NCBI GenBank assembly: GCA_050084985.1
Contig: JBITNC010000001.1
Coordinates: 56,234,001-56,298,000 of the forward strand
Reading direction: 5' to 3'
DNA from: Nageia nagi
Taxonomy: Eukaryota; Pinophyta
DNA length: 64,000 bases
Below are positions 1-11,433 of this stretch, piece after piece. Each line of letters opens with the position of its first letter. The stretch's first letter is position 1. The notes below the pieces were generated by a model. That model was not told the DNA's origin and searched no databases. It saw nothing but the letters and a program-made list of their open reading frames with translations. A program made the translations under genes and the position numbers.

Positions 1-1199
1 AATGATTAAGTTTAAAGGATTATGAGTTTAAGGATTTGTGTGAGTTTGAGGAATTATTTGTGTCTACATGGTAGTTTTAGTTTTTGTATTGACTTGATTT
101 TGTGCTTTAGTATGTTTCATGAATGTTGGATCAGATGTTAGAAATAAGTTTGATCTTCTATTTTGTAGTAATTTTTATATAAATATTCATATAATGTTTC
201 AACATTTTGATTGAGAATGAGTTCAATTTCAGAGTTGGTAGGGTTTACCTTAAACAATTATTTCTCATTGCTTTAAAGAATTAATTCCATGTTATTATCA
301 CTTTTGTTGTTAATGAATTTAAATTATTAACTTATATTTTTATGTTTGGCTTCATGTAAGGATCATGAGCTCATCTCAGCTAACAAAAGTAATAGAAATT
401 GGTGTAAATAATCACTTAAATATTTTCAAATTTTTTGTATAAATTTTGCATATGATCACTTAAGGAATCTAAGAATATTTTGCAAATTTGAGGATAGTAT
501 AAAAAATTTATCTAAACAAATCATACTTATACTAGAAATTTTACTAAAGACAACATTGTGAGCTTAATGATTTCTACTTTATAGTGTTTAAAGACACCAT
601 AACTTTTAAATATACCTCTAATGGGATGCTAGATAACTCTTGGCTCAATATTATAGATCACTATCTAAAGAGAATTGGGACCTAATTCCTCTAGGCATGT
701 TATCAATCCATGGTACAAAAGAGTGTCTTATGAAATGTTATTCTTCATACATTATGATAATTCATGGACAATGGTTACTTAGGGTTCAAATATGATAAGG
801 GGATCCTAAAGGGGTTTTTACATATACCCTAAGGTATGCAAAGGCATCAAATCCATCTTCAAGTCCTATTTGAGGCTTAGGTATTAGTGTAGAACACCTC
901 ACTTTACTTGCCTCTTTGTATGTAAGTGTGCATAGCTAAAAATAATGTCATTTTAGACATTTAAATACCTTCAAAATAAAGTTTATAACTCAGATGCAGC
1001 TAGGGTTCAAAATAAAAAATCAAAAATATATCTAAATGCAATTAGGGTGTATGGTTCATCACTAAATATGTATGCATGTGAAGATAAATGTATATTTAAC
1101 TATTTAAATCTAAATATATAAACACTCGAATGAATAAAAATATAACATTAATGAATGGATAAAAGGGAATATACTTAAATATTTTACCTTTTTGTAGGC
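1..1199. other. AT-rich intergenic DNA, no gene seen
   Basis: No reading frame of useful length and no recognisable domain on either strand. The only structure noted is about 165 bp at 835-1000 that resembles 15075-15240, the 5' leader of the gypsy element at 9714-15700, in the same orientation and at roughly three-quarters identity by eye. It is probably a retroelement leader remnant. Confidence 0.5.
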
Positions 1200-2400
1200 C
1201 TTTGATGGTTATATCTCCTTAGTTTCTTTGATTAGATCTTTATATTCAACTCCTTAGTATTACCTATGGTAATTAAATCATTGATATACACTACAATAAT
1301 GGAAATATCCCCCATGTTGTTGAAGGTAGAAATTAGTACAATAAGGACTCCTAACAAATCCATGTTGTAATAAATGCTCATTAATCTCAATGTATCAAGC
1401 TCTTGGAGCCTATTTTAAGCCATACAAAGAATTTATAAATCTACACATCTTTCCCTTGTTGGAGTGAAAGATAAATTCCCCAAGCTGTTACATGTAGAAT
1501 TCCTTCTCAAAGTCTTTGTTTAGGAAGACACTCTTCACTTCCATCTAATGTATTTTCCAGCCAAACTATGCAATCACCAAAAAATAAATCTTGATGGTAT
1601 TAACCTTATCTATAAGAGCAAATGACTCCTAATAGTCTATGCCTCCCTCCTAAGAATATCCCATTGTAACTAATCGAGCCTTGTAGTTATCAAGTGTTTG
1701 ATCAACTTTGTACTTTATTTTGAATACCTACTTGCATCTAATGATCTTATTCCTAAATATCTACTAAATACCATGTTTCGTTCCTCATCAATGTGTCATA
1801 CTTAACCTCCATGGATGATTTTCAATGTGGGAACTTAAGGGCTCACACATCATATCAAGTTGAGTACTATTTACCATGGCGCTCATCAATGTAACATGTA
1901 TTTCCTCTTGAGCCATGCTTCATGTTCTTGTTCTAAAGGTAGAAGTATCTTGTATGGTATGGTTTTACCTTTCAACAAATCCATTTTGTTGTAGTGTATA
2001 CGGAGTAGTCAACTTCTATAAATTTTTTATCTTTTGAGAATGCATAAAACTCCTCTAATTTGTACTCTCCTCCTTGATATTAGCAAAGTACATGGATATG
2101 ATAACTAGTAACATTCTCCATAAAAGCCTTGAACTCCTTGAAATGCCTAAAGGTCTCAAAATTCAATCTCAAGCAATATACCCATATCCTCTATGAGTAA
2201 TCATCAATAAATAATAGGAAATATTAGTACCTAATGTGGTTAACCATTATGGGGTTGCGTAGATCATAATAAATCACATCAAGCGATCCCTTGGTAATCT
2301 GAAATAGATTTTTGGGATTATAAAAAGATGGCTAAAAATAGAAAATATTAAAAGGTATATTTTTTATTCTACATCGAAGAGCTCTCTTACTTCTTTCCAT
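1200..2400 (-). pseudogene. Ty1/copia integrase-RT relic
   Basis: Badly decayed copia pol read on the minus strand. Integrase comes first: a FLLFIDDYS-like core motif at about 2195-2220 and a QQNGFV motif (end of the catalytic core) at 1973-1992. Reverse transcriptase follows: a SLYGLK-stop-APRA motif at 1396-1432, where the usual glutamine codon has become TAG, then IIVVYINDLIT at 1268-1300, matching the RT YVDD box with N replacing the first D. INT before RT is the copia order. Several frameshifts and stops exclude function. No LTRs were found for it, so the element ends are lost. Confidence 0.8.
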
Positions 2401-2604
2401 TGGTTTGAAGGAATAACAAAATGGAGTTATGGAAATGCTTAGTTAGCACATGCCTACATCAAGTGGACCAATCAAACATCCTTTGCCTAATTGGATGGGG
2501 ATCAAATTAAAGGAGGATAGAGTTTCAAGAGAGCTTCATTTTTCTTTAATCCACATTTCTTGTTTGGAAATGAGCTAATGAAGTAAAATGCCAAAATAGA
2601 GTTT

Positions 2605-2692
2605 TAGAGCTCCAAGAGCCAAGTGTAAAGTGTCCAAAGCCAAGAGCCAAGAACCAAGAGCCAAGAGCCAAGAGAGCCAAAGAAGCCAAAGT
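2605..2692 (+). repeat. Short tandem repeat, GCCAAGA-type
   Basis: Seven-base units of the form GCCAAGA repeat imperfectly about ten times, interrupted by variants such as GTGTCCAAA. It lies between the copia relic and the solo LTR and has no coding context. Confidence 0.75.
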
Positions 2693-2839
2693 TTCATAGC
2701 TTTAGAAGGTAAAATCCATATTTCCCTAACTATTAGTGATATTTTCAATGGTTAGAGATCATATTTGCCATGCTAACAAAGCATGAGAGATTATCATGTA
2801 TTGGATAGACCATATAGTATGATAGTGACAATTGCATTA

Positions 2840-3325
2840 TGTTGGAATGTATAATGCACTATTGTAAAGGTTTTGTAATAATCTTCTATGAAAGTCCACT
2901 AATACTTAAGGGTATCATTTGATACCTTAAGTATTTAAGTGAATATGATAATGTAACTTGTCCTACACTCCATGTCATGAGAATGCCCCTTGGGTAAAAG
3001 GGAGTGCATGTCATGACTTTGTACATTGGGTAAAAGGGTGATCCAAAGAGGGATTTTGAGCTATAAATAGAAGGCTCCCTCTTTGTGATCAAACACCAAT
3101 ATGTAAAGTAAACCTATACTAGTGGATAGTGTTTAGGAGTTGAGGTTAGAAAGATTCTAAGAGTTCATATTGTGAATGAAGTGAGATCTAGTTAGTGGAT
3201 ATACTTTTAGTTGAAGGAACCACTTACATCTTTAGTTATCTTTGTGAGTTATTTAGATGTGATTTGTGAGCTTACATGTGATCTTGGGAGTTTAAAGTTG
3301 TTTAGTTTATAGTTTAACTCTTTTA
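2840..3325 (+). mobile_element. Solo LTR, copia family 1
   Basis: The sequence starts TGTTGGAATG and runs about 486 bp. It aligns along its whole length with the LTRs at 22495-22997 and 36987-37488 and, inverted, with 19530-20025 and 39092-39589. Shared landmarks are the GGTATCA..GATACCTTAAGTATTTAA core, the CATGTCATG block and the TATAAATAGAAGG element, which is a probable TATA box. No primer-binding site follows it and no polypurine tract precedes it, so it is solo. Flanking pentamers (CATTA on the left, TTTGC on the right) do not match, which suggests a later deletion or rearrangement at one edge. Confidence 0.85.
3225..3240 (+). other. No separate feature; inside the solo LTR
   Basis: This is the 3' part of the solo LTR. 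It is recorded only to note that the minus-strand LRR fragment reads a few bases into this LTR before stopping at 3323. Confidence 0.3.
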
Positions 3326-3583
3326 TTTGCAAAGCTTACAAGAGGAAATGTTTTTGAGATGGAGGCAAATGATGTGGGATGAGAGGGAGTCGCAATGGAC
3401 ACCCTGCCATTGGCAATAGTTGTCGCCCTGCCAAGATGATAAACGACCCCAATCATCTCTAAGCGCTGCTTTGAAATCCAGCAGAGAACTCCTTTCATCT
3501 TGATGACATGCAGTGGCAAGATCAATTTGGAGCAATAAAGAAGATGCAACGCCCACACATAACCATAATGAAAATGAAGACAT
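3323..3583 (-). pseudogene. LRR receptor-like gene, N-terminal fragment
   Basis: The 86-residue frame begins with Met and a hydrophobic stretch (about residues 3-25) that reads as a secretion signal peptide. A plant LRR N-terminal cap (LRRNT_2) follows: CHQDERSSLLDFKAAL, then LSSW, a Cys-x-Trp-x-Gly-Val-x-Cys motif, and the start of the first LRR strand (CLHLKN). Family members (LRR receptor-like proteins and kinases, membrane or apoplast recognition) are several hundred to over a thousand residues long; this one stops exactly where the family-1 solo LTR begins. No LRR repeats, transmembrane segment or kinase domain were found on the far side of the LTR. It is a truncated remnant, probably cut by the LTR plus a deletion. 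An overlapping 83-codon frame is a shadow. Confidence 0.85.
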
Positions 3584-5100
3584 TGGAGCTACTTGATAAT
3601 CAAGGGAAACACACAGTTATGCGTTTCGATAATCAAGAGTGAAATCAAGATATTTATGGAAATCATCTTGATGGGAGTTGTCAAATATATACAACACATA
3701 TCTGATCTTGTTCAACATAGATCCGATCCTGTTCACATCTATTTTACGTATTTAAAATTTTATTCTCTTTCATACTTTTTGACAATCGGAAAACTGAAAG
3801 AATTCCTTCCACCCATTTACTTCCTAATTCCTTGTGATGATCTTCCCAAATCCCCTATGGTGATCTCACCATCTACCATGGACTTTTCAAATATGGTTGA
3901 AGTCCGAGTAGTGGGTGCCTTGTGGTGATGCTTCTACCTTTCTTTCTCTGTGTAAGAATTTTCAAACATCTATTTACTTCTAACCCCTTTTCAAATTCTT
4001 ATATCGTGATCTCACCAGCTATGAACATTTCATTTATGGTTGAAGTTCAAGTCGTAGGTGCCTTCTCGTGACCTTTCTTTCTTTCTCTATGTGAGAATTT
4101 TCAAACACCTATTTATTTCCTACTCTTTTTCAAACTCTCGTATCTTAATCTCACCAGCAATTAACTTTTCATGTATGGTTAAAGTCCAAGTCGGAGAATG
4201 CTCCTACATTTTTTTCAAACTCGCATTATCATAAATCTCATAGGCAATGAACTTTTCATGTCTGGTTGAATTTTAAATCGTAGGTTCCTTGATATGATCA
4301 TATGACCTTTGTCAGCTTGACCCATCAGAACTCTGGTACATGGTGCGAGTCTTGAAGAGCGCCACATTGGAGGGAAAAAATTGATTTCAAAAAATTGAAA
4401 AACTGAAATCCCCGAAATCCCGTATATACCATCCTGTTGCATCAGTTGAGAATAGGATGCTCTGCAGGCGCGTGAAGGAGAGAAGGATGAATGTAGGCCT
4501 GGAGTCCATTCTATAGTGTGGGTAGTAGTATCAGTTGCAATGGGAAGGGAAAAGCAGCGTGGTTGAACGTATAACTGCAAAGTCGAAATGGAACCACTGC
4601 AATATCACAAATCCCACCACTACGATTCCCACACGTCAGTTCTCCGACATTCTTCACCAGCTGCATCAACTTATTCCACAGCAATAGAAAACTTTCTTTG
4701 CCCTCTCCATCACCACCAAATAGTCATATATGCTTTCAGGGAAGGAATCCATGGCTTCTGAAACCTCAGGCGAGTGTTGTTAAGGAGGTGCTGTGGCACA
4801 TAGTGGTTAACGTGTGGGCTGGGTGCTGAGCGACAATCGTTGGAGAGTTGTAGAGCAGGTATTGAGAAAGCCTCAATGGGAACTTTTTGGAGAATGGAGA
4901 AGTGATTGAGGAGTCGGGACATCGGCCACAATATTTTGGAGAACAGAACAGGTTTTACTGGGTAGAGTTGTTCCACCAGATGAAGTTGCTTTGATCTACG
5001 TTTTTGTCGTATTTGAAAAAGCATCATATCATCCTGGTCAAATTTTGAATTTTTGTTTTTTTTCATTGCAGCTCTTTTATTCCTTATTTAAATCTATTTT
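3584..5100. other. Former 5' region of the LRR gene, unrecognised
   Basis: The sequence is less AT-rich than its surroundings. Open frames on the minus strand (4215-4580, 4710-5066) and one on the plus strand (3593-3928) show no known domain. An alternative minus-strand frame near 4660-4760 reads plausibly protein-like but stops quickly. The stretch could be promoter plus upstream sequence of the LRR fragment, or an exon of a separate decayed gene; it cannot be settled here. Confidence 0.4.
3861..4300 (+). repeat. Degenerate ~140-bp tandem repeat, 3-4 units
   Basis: Units start with TCTCACCAGC-like sequence at about 3865, 4011, 4151 and 4228. They share a TATGGTTGAAGTCCAAGTCGTAG-like block, then CTTTCTCTATGTGAGAATTTTC and a CTATTTACTTCC block. 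The last unit is shortened. A further dispersed copy lies at 7485-7655, beyond the AT-rich block. Confidence 0.75.
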
Positions 5101-7264
5101 TCTATTCGTTATACAATATTTGAGAATTTAATTAATAGATATTTTTATTGCGTATGAATGCAGGTGGAGATATTGTAATTAGGAGAAGCAATGGTGATAA
5201 TGTTTGATTTTTGTAATTAAGTTTAATTATATATAAAGTACTATTGAAAAAATGAGATAATATTATTTTGAAGATATGTGTAAATATTATATGTAATACT
5301 TTGAAAGAAAGAAAGAAAGATATTTTAATATTTTATAAACTTTTATTTGTAATATTTGAATTTGCAAAAAAAATAAATGAAAGATTAAATTATTTAAATT
5401 TAGTTAATTTTTCTTTTATAAATTGAAGTTAAATTTTTGATTTATAAAAAATAAGTAAAAATTCTAAAGATATAAAATGTACAACTAAATAATAATTTTT
5501 GAACTTTTATTTTATTTATTATCATGTTAAACAATTAAACATATAAATCTTCAAAAAATATTAATATAAGTTGAACAATGATATATATAAAGTATATTTT
5601 ATTAGTTCATAAAGATATTTTAATTTAACAACTATGAATTAATATAATTATATTTCCAATTTTAAAATCAATTTAACTTATTTTTATTTTTATGGAGATT
5701 TTGGAAACAAAATCATTGTTGAGAAATTAAAATATATTATATATAAATTAATGTAAATAAAATATATTAGTAATCTTAAATGTTTTGTTGCTTTTATAAA
5801 ATCAACTTTATGATTAAAAATCATTGTATTTAAGAAATATTGTTGTTGACATTAAAACAAAATAATAATTATATTTGAGAATTAATCTTTTGATAATTTA
5901 TATATAGTATTTTTTAAAATTAAATATTATTGATGATATTAATAAACAATTATATTTGAAGATTAATTTTTTATATATAGTATAGTCAAAATTAAAATAT
6001 TGTTGATGATATTAATAAACTTCTTTTTATAGAACAAGAATAAATGGAAATAGACTTAACAAACTTAAAAGAAAATAATAATTATATTTGAGGATTAATT
6101 TTTTTATCAAACTTAAAAAATTGTCCATGATATTGATAAATTATTATTTTTTATAGAAGAATTTTTTTTTATTAAAAGTTGTCTATGGGACCATTGTGGG
6201 GAGTACATTGTATCACTATTAGTGGGATTTGAACATGGGACACTTTGTTTGGGTCACAACATGACCAACTCAACCAAGAGAAGAATAAGTGGATATGAAC
6301 TTAATAAATTCAGTGATATTTTTTTTTAAAAAAGAAGTTAGTTATGAATATCATAATGTGCAAACCAATAATGGTAATGATATTTGAAATATATTTTATT
6401 GTTTCAAATAACTCTTTAAATATATAAAATATATATATTTATCTTTGAACAAATTTTTATATGTCCTATAAATTATTGAGTTTAAAGGATATTAAAAAAT
6501 GTCTTTATTCATTCATACATTCATATATGAAAAGTGATGTTCTCTTTAGTGGTTTGAGGTTGACTTGCATATGAATTTGAATTATTATCATATACATATT
6601 AAAAATATTAATTTTATTTATTTAGCATATAAAAATATAATATTAACTATTAATAATCATAAATAAAATTATAATAATAACTTTAACATTTTTTTTCATT
6701 TCAAAATTATCAAATTTATTTACTATTATCATTAAAATTTTCAACATAAAAATATTTGATAAAATAATATTAAATTGTTATATGTTAAATAATATTTAAA
6801 ATATATATTTTATAACAATATCTTTTATTTTTTAAGATTATAATATTTTAATTTAATTTAATTATCATTAAAAAATTGTTATAATTAAATCATAATATTA
6901 CAATTTACAAATTATTTTAATCTTATTTAGAAAATTTAAATTCATAAATGAAAGAATAAATATTCAATTCTCTTCAAAATTTAAATATATATTTATTTTT
7001 ATATTATTTTTTAATTTATAATTTTAATACTTATATATATAATTTATGTTAATAATAAAATTATTTTTATATAATTTAATATATTATCATATTTAAAATA
7101 TAAATTATTATTTTTTTAATACGATTTAATTTCATTATTATGCATAATTTTATCATCACAATATAATCATGTAAAATTTAAATTTTATTTAAATCTAAAA
7201 TTGAACACAAATTTTGTTTTTTATTAATATTTAAAAATATTTTGATATAATAATAAATTATTTA
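5100..7264. other. Very AT-rich block without genes
   Basis: About 2.2 kb with long runs of A/T and no coding signal. It separates two stretches of more ordinary composition (3590-5100 and 7265-7660) that share the ~140-bp repeat, so it may be an insertion or an expanded spacer. It contains a (GAAA)n run near 5305-5321 and the SINE-like relic at 6155-6290. Confidence 0.5.
6155..6290 (-). mobile_element. tRNA-derived SINE-like relic
   Basis: On the minus strand a box-A-like TGGTTGAGTTGG (about 6270-6281) is followed after the usual spacing by a box-B-like TGTTCAAATCC (about 6221-6232), the two internal RNA polymerase III promoter elements of tRNA-derived SINEs. An A-rich tail (AATAAAAAAAAA) lies at the 3' end near 6160. 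It is not a functional tRNA because no cloverleaf can be completed. Family assignment would need a library search. Confidence 0.55.
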
Positions 7265-7660
7265 TTGTATTTATCCTAACAGGGAGTCAGAGCGATGCAA
7301 AAGTCTTCAAAGCTGTTCAGGCGATCTTAATGATCTGACATTTTCAGGCCAGTACAAGCGAAAGAACTGAAGTGGGCGGAGTTGTAAGAAGTGACTAAAA
7401 AACAAATCTTAAACGCGTAGATGGGACCATGCAATATTTTACAACGCACAAGACAGATAGGTTTGACGATACGATGCTTTTACTTTTATGTCTGTAAGAA
7501 TTTTCAAAATGTTGTACTTCTACCTTTCTCTATGTAAGAATTTTCAAACAAGCTATTTACTCTCAACTCCTTCCAAGCCCTTATAGCAGTGTCTCACTGA
7601 CAATAGACTTTTGATGCATGGTTGATGTTCAAAGTCGTGTATGCCATCCTCCTGGAATAA
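7265..7660 (+). repeat. Moderate-GC island with dispersed ~140-bp repeat copy
   Basis: 7485-7655 repeats the unit seen at 3861-4300 (CTCTATGTAAGAATTTTCAAAC, then CTATTTACT, then TCTCACTGACAATAGACTTTTGATG and ATGGTTGATGTTC). 7265-7480 is unrelated, of mixed composition and holds no convincing frame. It is probably the other flank of the region interrupted by the AT-rich block. Confidence 0.6.
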
Positions 7661-9708
7661 CTAAGCTTGCTTCGATTTTTCATTGGCGACAGGACTAACC
7701 TTGTGCCCTTCAACTTTTCAGTCACATTTAGAGTCAAATCAAAATGCTACCTAACACAATGCAAATGAAAGGAAAAATACAAATAAATGTAGAAAGAAAT
7801 ACCTATTATAGATAGGAAGATATTTTATATTTATATTACAATTAGTTTGAAGATATTGATTATATAAAAATATAATAGATTTATACGAATATTGTAGTGT
7901 TTTGTAAAGAATACAATGATTACTTTTAAATATTGATTTTCAATTTTTAAAAGCTTAAATTTAGAGTTTTTTTTAGGTTTTATTATGATTTTATTATCCA
8001 TGATTTATAAAATAAAGATTGAAATTTTAAAATTAATTTTGGTAAAAAAGGATTTGCAAGAAAATTTTGAAAATAATAAAAGAGCTTTTGATAGTGGTCA
8101 ATGTTATGTGTTATTAAGTTGCAAAAAAATATGATGAATTATATAATTAAGAGTTAAGAGTATGTTAAGAATAAGTTGATAATAGAAAGATAAGTGTCTT
8201 AAATAAAGTGTTAAATTTTTTAAATTTATTTATCTTTGATATGTATGCTAGATAATGTCAATTAAGATAAATGAACCTTAAAATGATTTAATAGATTGGT
8301 GTAGTTGATTAGGATTCGTATTTATCTTATAAAATTTTAAATTTAGTTTGATAAGAAATTCTACAATATTTATCTAAACCGGTAAGGATTGCAATGATAT
8401 TTTACAAAATATTTGATTAAAGGATAGTGATATTCATGCGAACCCATATGGTGATGTGTGTTTAGTTTCATTTGTTATTTCAAAATTTTACATATAACAT
8501 ATCGTATATATCATATACAAGTAAAGGAAACTCAATATATTTTAGGTAACCATGCTAGGATATACCCAAAAAAAAAACCTTGAAGAGCCTCTATAAGTAG
8601 TAATAAAAGCACAAAGAAGCAATATCATTATTTTAGGTGTCTAAATGATGCACATCTTGTGATCTATATCAAGAGTTGATAATGATATATATCTTAAGAA
8701 GAATAATATATGGATGATGAGGTTTGGTGATCCTCTCAAGATAAAGAGATGAGTATTGAACTCTTTGATACATGGAAAAAAATTGATCATCTATTTACAT
8801 CCGTTATCAAAAACTTACATGGGAAAAAAAAATTGTGGTAAAATTATTACCCTATGAAAGACCATCAAGATGATCTTTCAAGGTCGCTTGTTTGTTACCA
8901 TGGCATTATACAATAACTACTTCATATGAAGATGAAACTTTGTGAGAGGTGGCTATTATATAACAAAAAAGACTTACCCAAGGCAAAGTAAATACAAAGG
9001 ACTAATAGTATATGTAAAATAACTATGTAACTTGCATAAAACTTGAAATTAGGATTGCGATGTGGTAACTACTAAGAAACCTTAAAGAGCTTTACTTTAT
9101 TCAAAAGTGATGATTCTCATTGTGATATTCATTTTTTTTAGATGTTAAATATGATTGTTGAATAATTATTTCATTTTATATTTGGTTTTAATTATCATTA
9201 AGGGTAGTCCTAAACCCTTGTAAATTTTGAGATAAGAACCAAATTTAGGAGATGAGAAGATAATTAAAAATTTTCAAAATATTCAAAATCCAAATTCAAT
9301 TGTATAATAATGATAAGGGACATAATAACCAAAATAAAATCATACTACTAGAACTGATTCAGTTAGAACTCCACTTACATACCTTAACAATAAACAAAAA
9401 AAGAATGGTTGATAAAGAGTTTATCCAAAATATTATTATGAAACTCAATGTTTAACTTGTTGTCATAGATTTATATAGAACCTATGGAGTCTTATAATCT
9501 CATCCCTCATACTATGAATCTCCTAAAATATTACATGAGGGTGGCATGACACTCATACCATTGGTTCTATAACATAATATAATACCACATAAGTCTTATT
9601 CTTTAGCCCAAATCAAGTCAAACTTCACTTGTAACTCTATCTCATAGTTTTAAATATTACCTTAACCTCATAAAAATCAAAAACTTCTGTATAATGCCTT
9701 TTAAATCC
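7661..9708. other. Intergenic, no gene seen
   Basis: AT-rich DNA with no frame over 60 codons that looks coding, no LTR and no clear repeat. The TSD of the gypsy element lies just beyond it at 9709. Confidence 0.45.
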
Positions 9709-9713
9709 CTACC

Positions 9714-10122
9714 TGTTATGATGCTACAAATATGAAAAGGGAAATATTGCAGAAATGAAATGAATATTGATTTGAAATAGGAAAATGACAACTATCTATT
9801 GGAAATAACAGAGCATGCAGTGGTAAATAGAACACAAAATAGCATCAATAAGCAGATAAGGATAGGATTTTACTGAATAGTAACAAAATCATAGGCCACT
9901 TTAAGGGGGCTACCTCCTAACAACTCTAAAGGAAAAAATAATGTTCAAGATGCATTTCTCCACACACTTCTATTTATTTATATTAAACTAACCCTAACCC
10001 TAATAGTAATGCAAAATCGAGCCTCGCCCTTATAATCATAATATTACAATTTATAATATAGGCTGACCATTTAATAAAATACTAATACTAACACTGAAAT
10101 GTTAGGATGTGGGATCCTAGCA
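9714..10122 (-). repeat. 3' LTR of the chromovirus
   Basis: Starts TGTTATGATGCTAC on the plus strand and ends CCTAGCA, pairing with 15291-15700. An ACCCTAACCCTAA string inside it is part of the LTR, since both copies carry it, and is not a telomeric insertion. On the minus strand the inner edge is preceded by a purine-rich tract (AAGAGGGGTGG, about 10125-10135), the likely second-strand primer site. Confidence 0.92.
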
Positions 10123-10124
10123 TG

Positions 10125-11230
10125 CCACCCCTCTTGGGATGAAGCTTTGTTCTCAAAGCTTGAAGTGTAGAAACTGTTGTTGTAGCTGATGAAGGATTTC
10201 CCATGTTGCATCTTCTAGTGCCATGCCTTACCATTGTATAAGGACTTCTATGATGGAGTGATTATGAAGCTATCATGAATGTTGATCCATAACTACCTTA
10301 AGTACAATTACCATTGATCCATCCTTTGCCAACTCAGGTAATTATGTCTGAACCTGAACCTCTAATCCAACCACTTTCTTGAGGCAAAAGATATGAAACA
10401 CTGGGTGAATCTTGGAAGAAGTAGGAAGCTCTAATCTGTATGCAGCTGGGCCAATACGTTGTAACACCTTGTAAGGACCATAAAACTTTGGGGCCAATTT
10501 TTGAGAGCCTTTTATTTTTAAGGACCTTAGAAAGACCATGTCATTTACCTAGAACTCTCTTTCCACATGTTGTTGATCAGCCTGTTGTTTCATGTGGTGT
10601 TGGGCTATCTGAAGGTTATCCTTAAGCAAATAAAGAATATCATCCCGAGTAACTAAAGTTGAGTCAACTACTTGAACTTTACTGGTACCTACACATATGA
10701 GGTAATTATTGGTGGAGCTTGACCATACACTACTTCATAGGGGGTCATGTTGCTAGCAGAACGATAAGATGTATTATACCACCACTCAGCCAAGGGAAGC
10801 CATCATACCCAATGCATAGGTTATGCTAAAGCAAAATAATGTAAATATGTTTCCAAGCATTTATTGATAATTTCAATCTGATCATTAGTTTATGGGTAAT
10901 ATGTTGAGCTCATGTTTAGTTGGGTACCTTGCAATTTAAAAAGCTCTTACCAAAAATGACTTGTAAAAGTGGGATCATGATCATTGATAATCATCTCTGG
11001 CATGCCATGTAGTTTGAAAATTGTATCTAGGAATAATTGTGCCACTATCACTACTTTGTAAGGATGAGCCAATGAACCAAAATGAGCATATTTGGATAAC
11101 CGATCAACCACCTCTAGAATAACTAATTTACCATGAGATTTAGGAAGGCCTTCAATGAAATCCATTGGGATATCGATCCATGTATGGGTAGGTATGGGAA
11201 GAGGTTGAAGGAGTCCTAGAGTACCCAATG
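10125..11230 (-). pseudogene. Gypsy integrase with chromodomain
   Basis: The integrase core is readable at 10947-11228: IPMDFIEGLPKS, then VVDRLSKYAHF and HGMPEMIINDHDPTF, where the second catalytic Asp region (usually SDRD) reads NDHD. The C-terminal domain at 10342-10539 has [13 protein letters not shown] and [12 protein letters not shown], typical of chromovirus integrases. A chromodomain-like end at about 10140-10260 reads VLIQW-stop-GM, EDATWE and QQQFLHF; such domains steer integration to marked chromatin. Stops lie between these blocks, including the TAG after QW. No intact integrase can be made. Confidence 0.85.
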
Positions 11231-11433
11231 TCTCACCCTTTTATCATTAACACACATCATAAGCTACCACAAACTACTTCATATCCAATTTCATACTTGT
11301 CCAATAGAATAATTGTGTCACTTATAAATTTTCAAAAATCCTTCATGTCATGATGTAGGTGTGGAATGCAATTTAGTAAGCATTTTTTATTTACATTTTG
11401 AAGGAGATGGTAACAAAATTCAACCTTTGAATC

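Noticed and set aside
4215-5066. Two 118-121-codon minus-strand frames as genes
   Set aside because: No domain, no supporting codon pattern and competing frames of similar quality; kept only as an unrecognised region.
6220-6285. Functional tRNA gene
   Set aside because: Box A and box B are present, but acceptor and anticodon stems cannot be formed and an A tail follows; a SINE relic fits better.
9990-10010. ACCCTAACCCTAA string looking like a telomeric insertion
   Set aside because: The partner LTR carries a near-identical string (about 15567-15582), so it belongs to the LTR.
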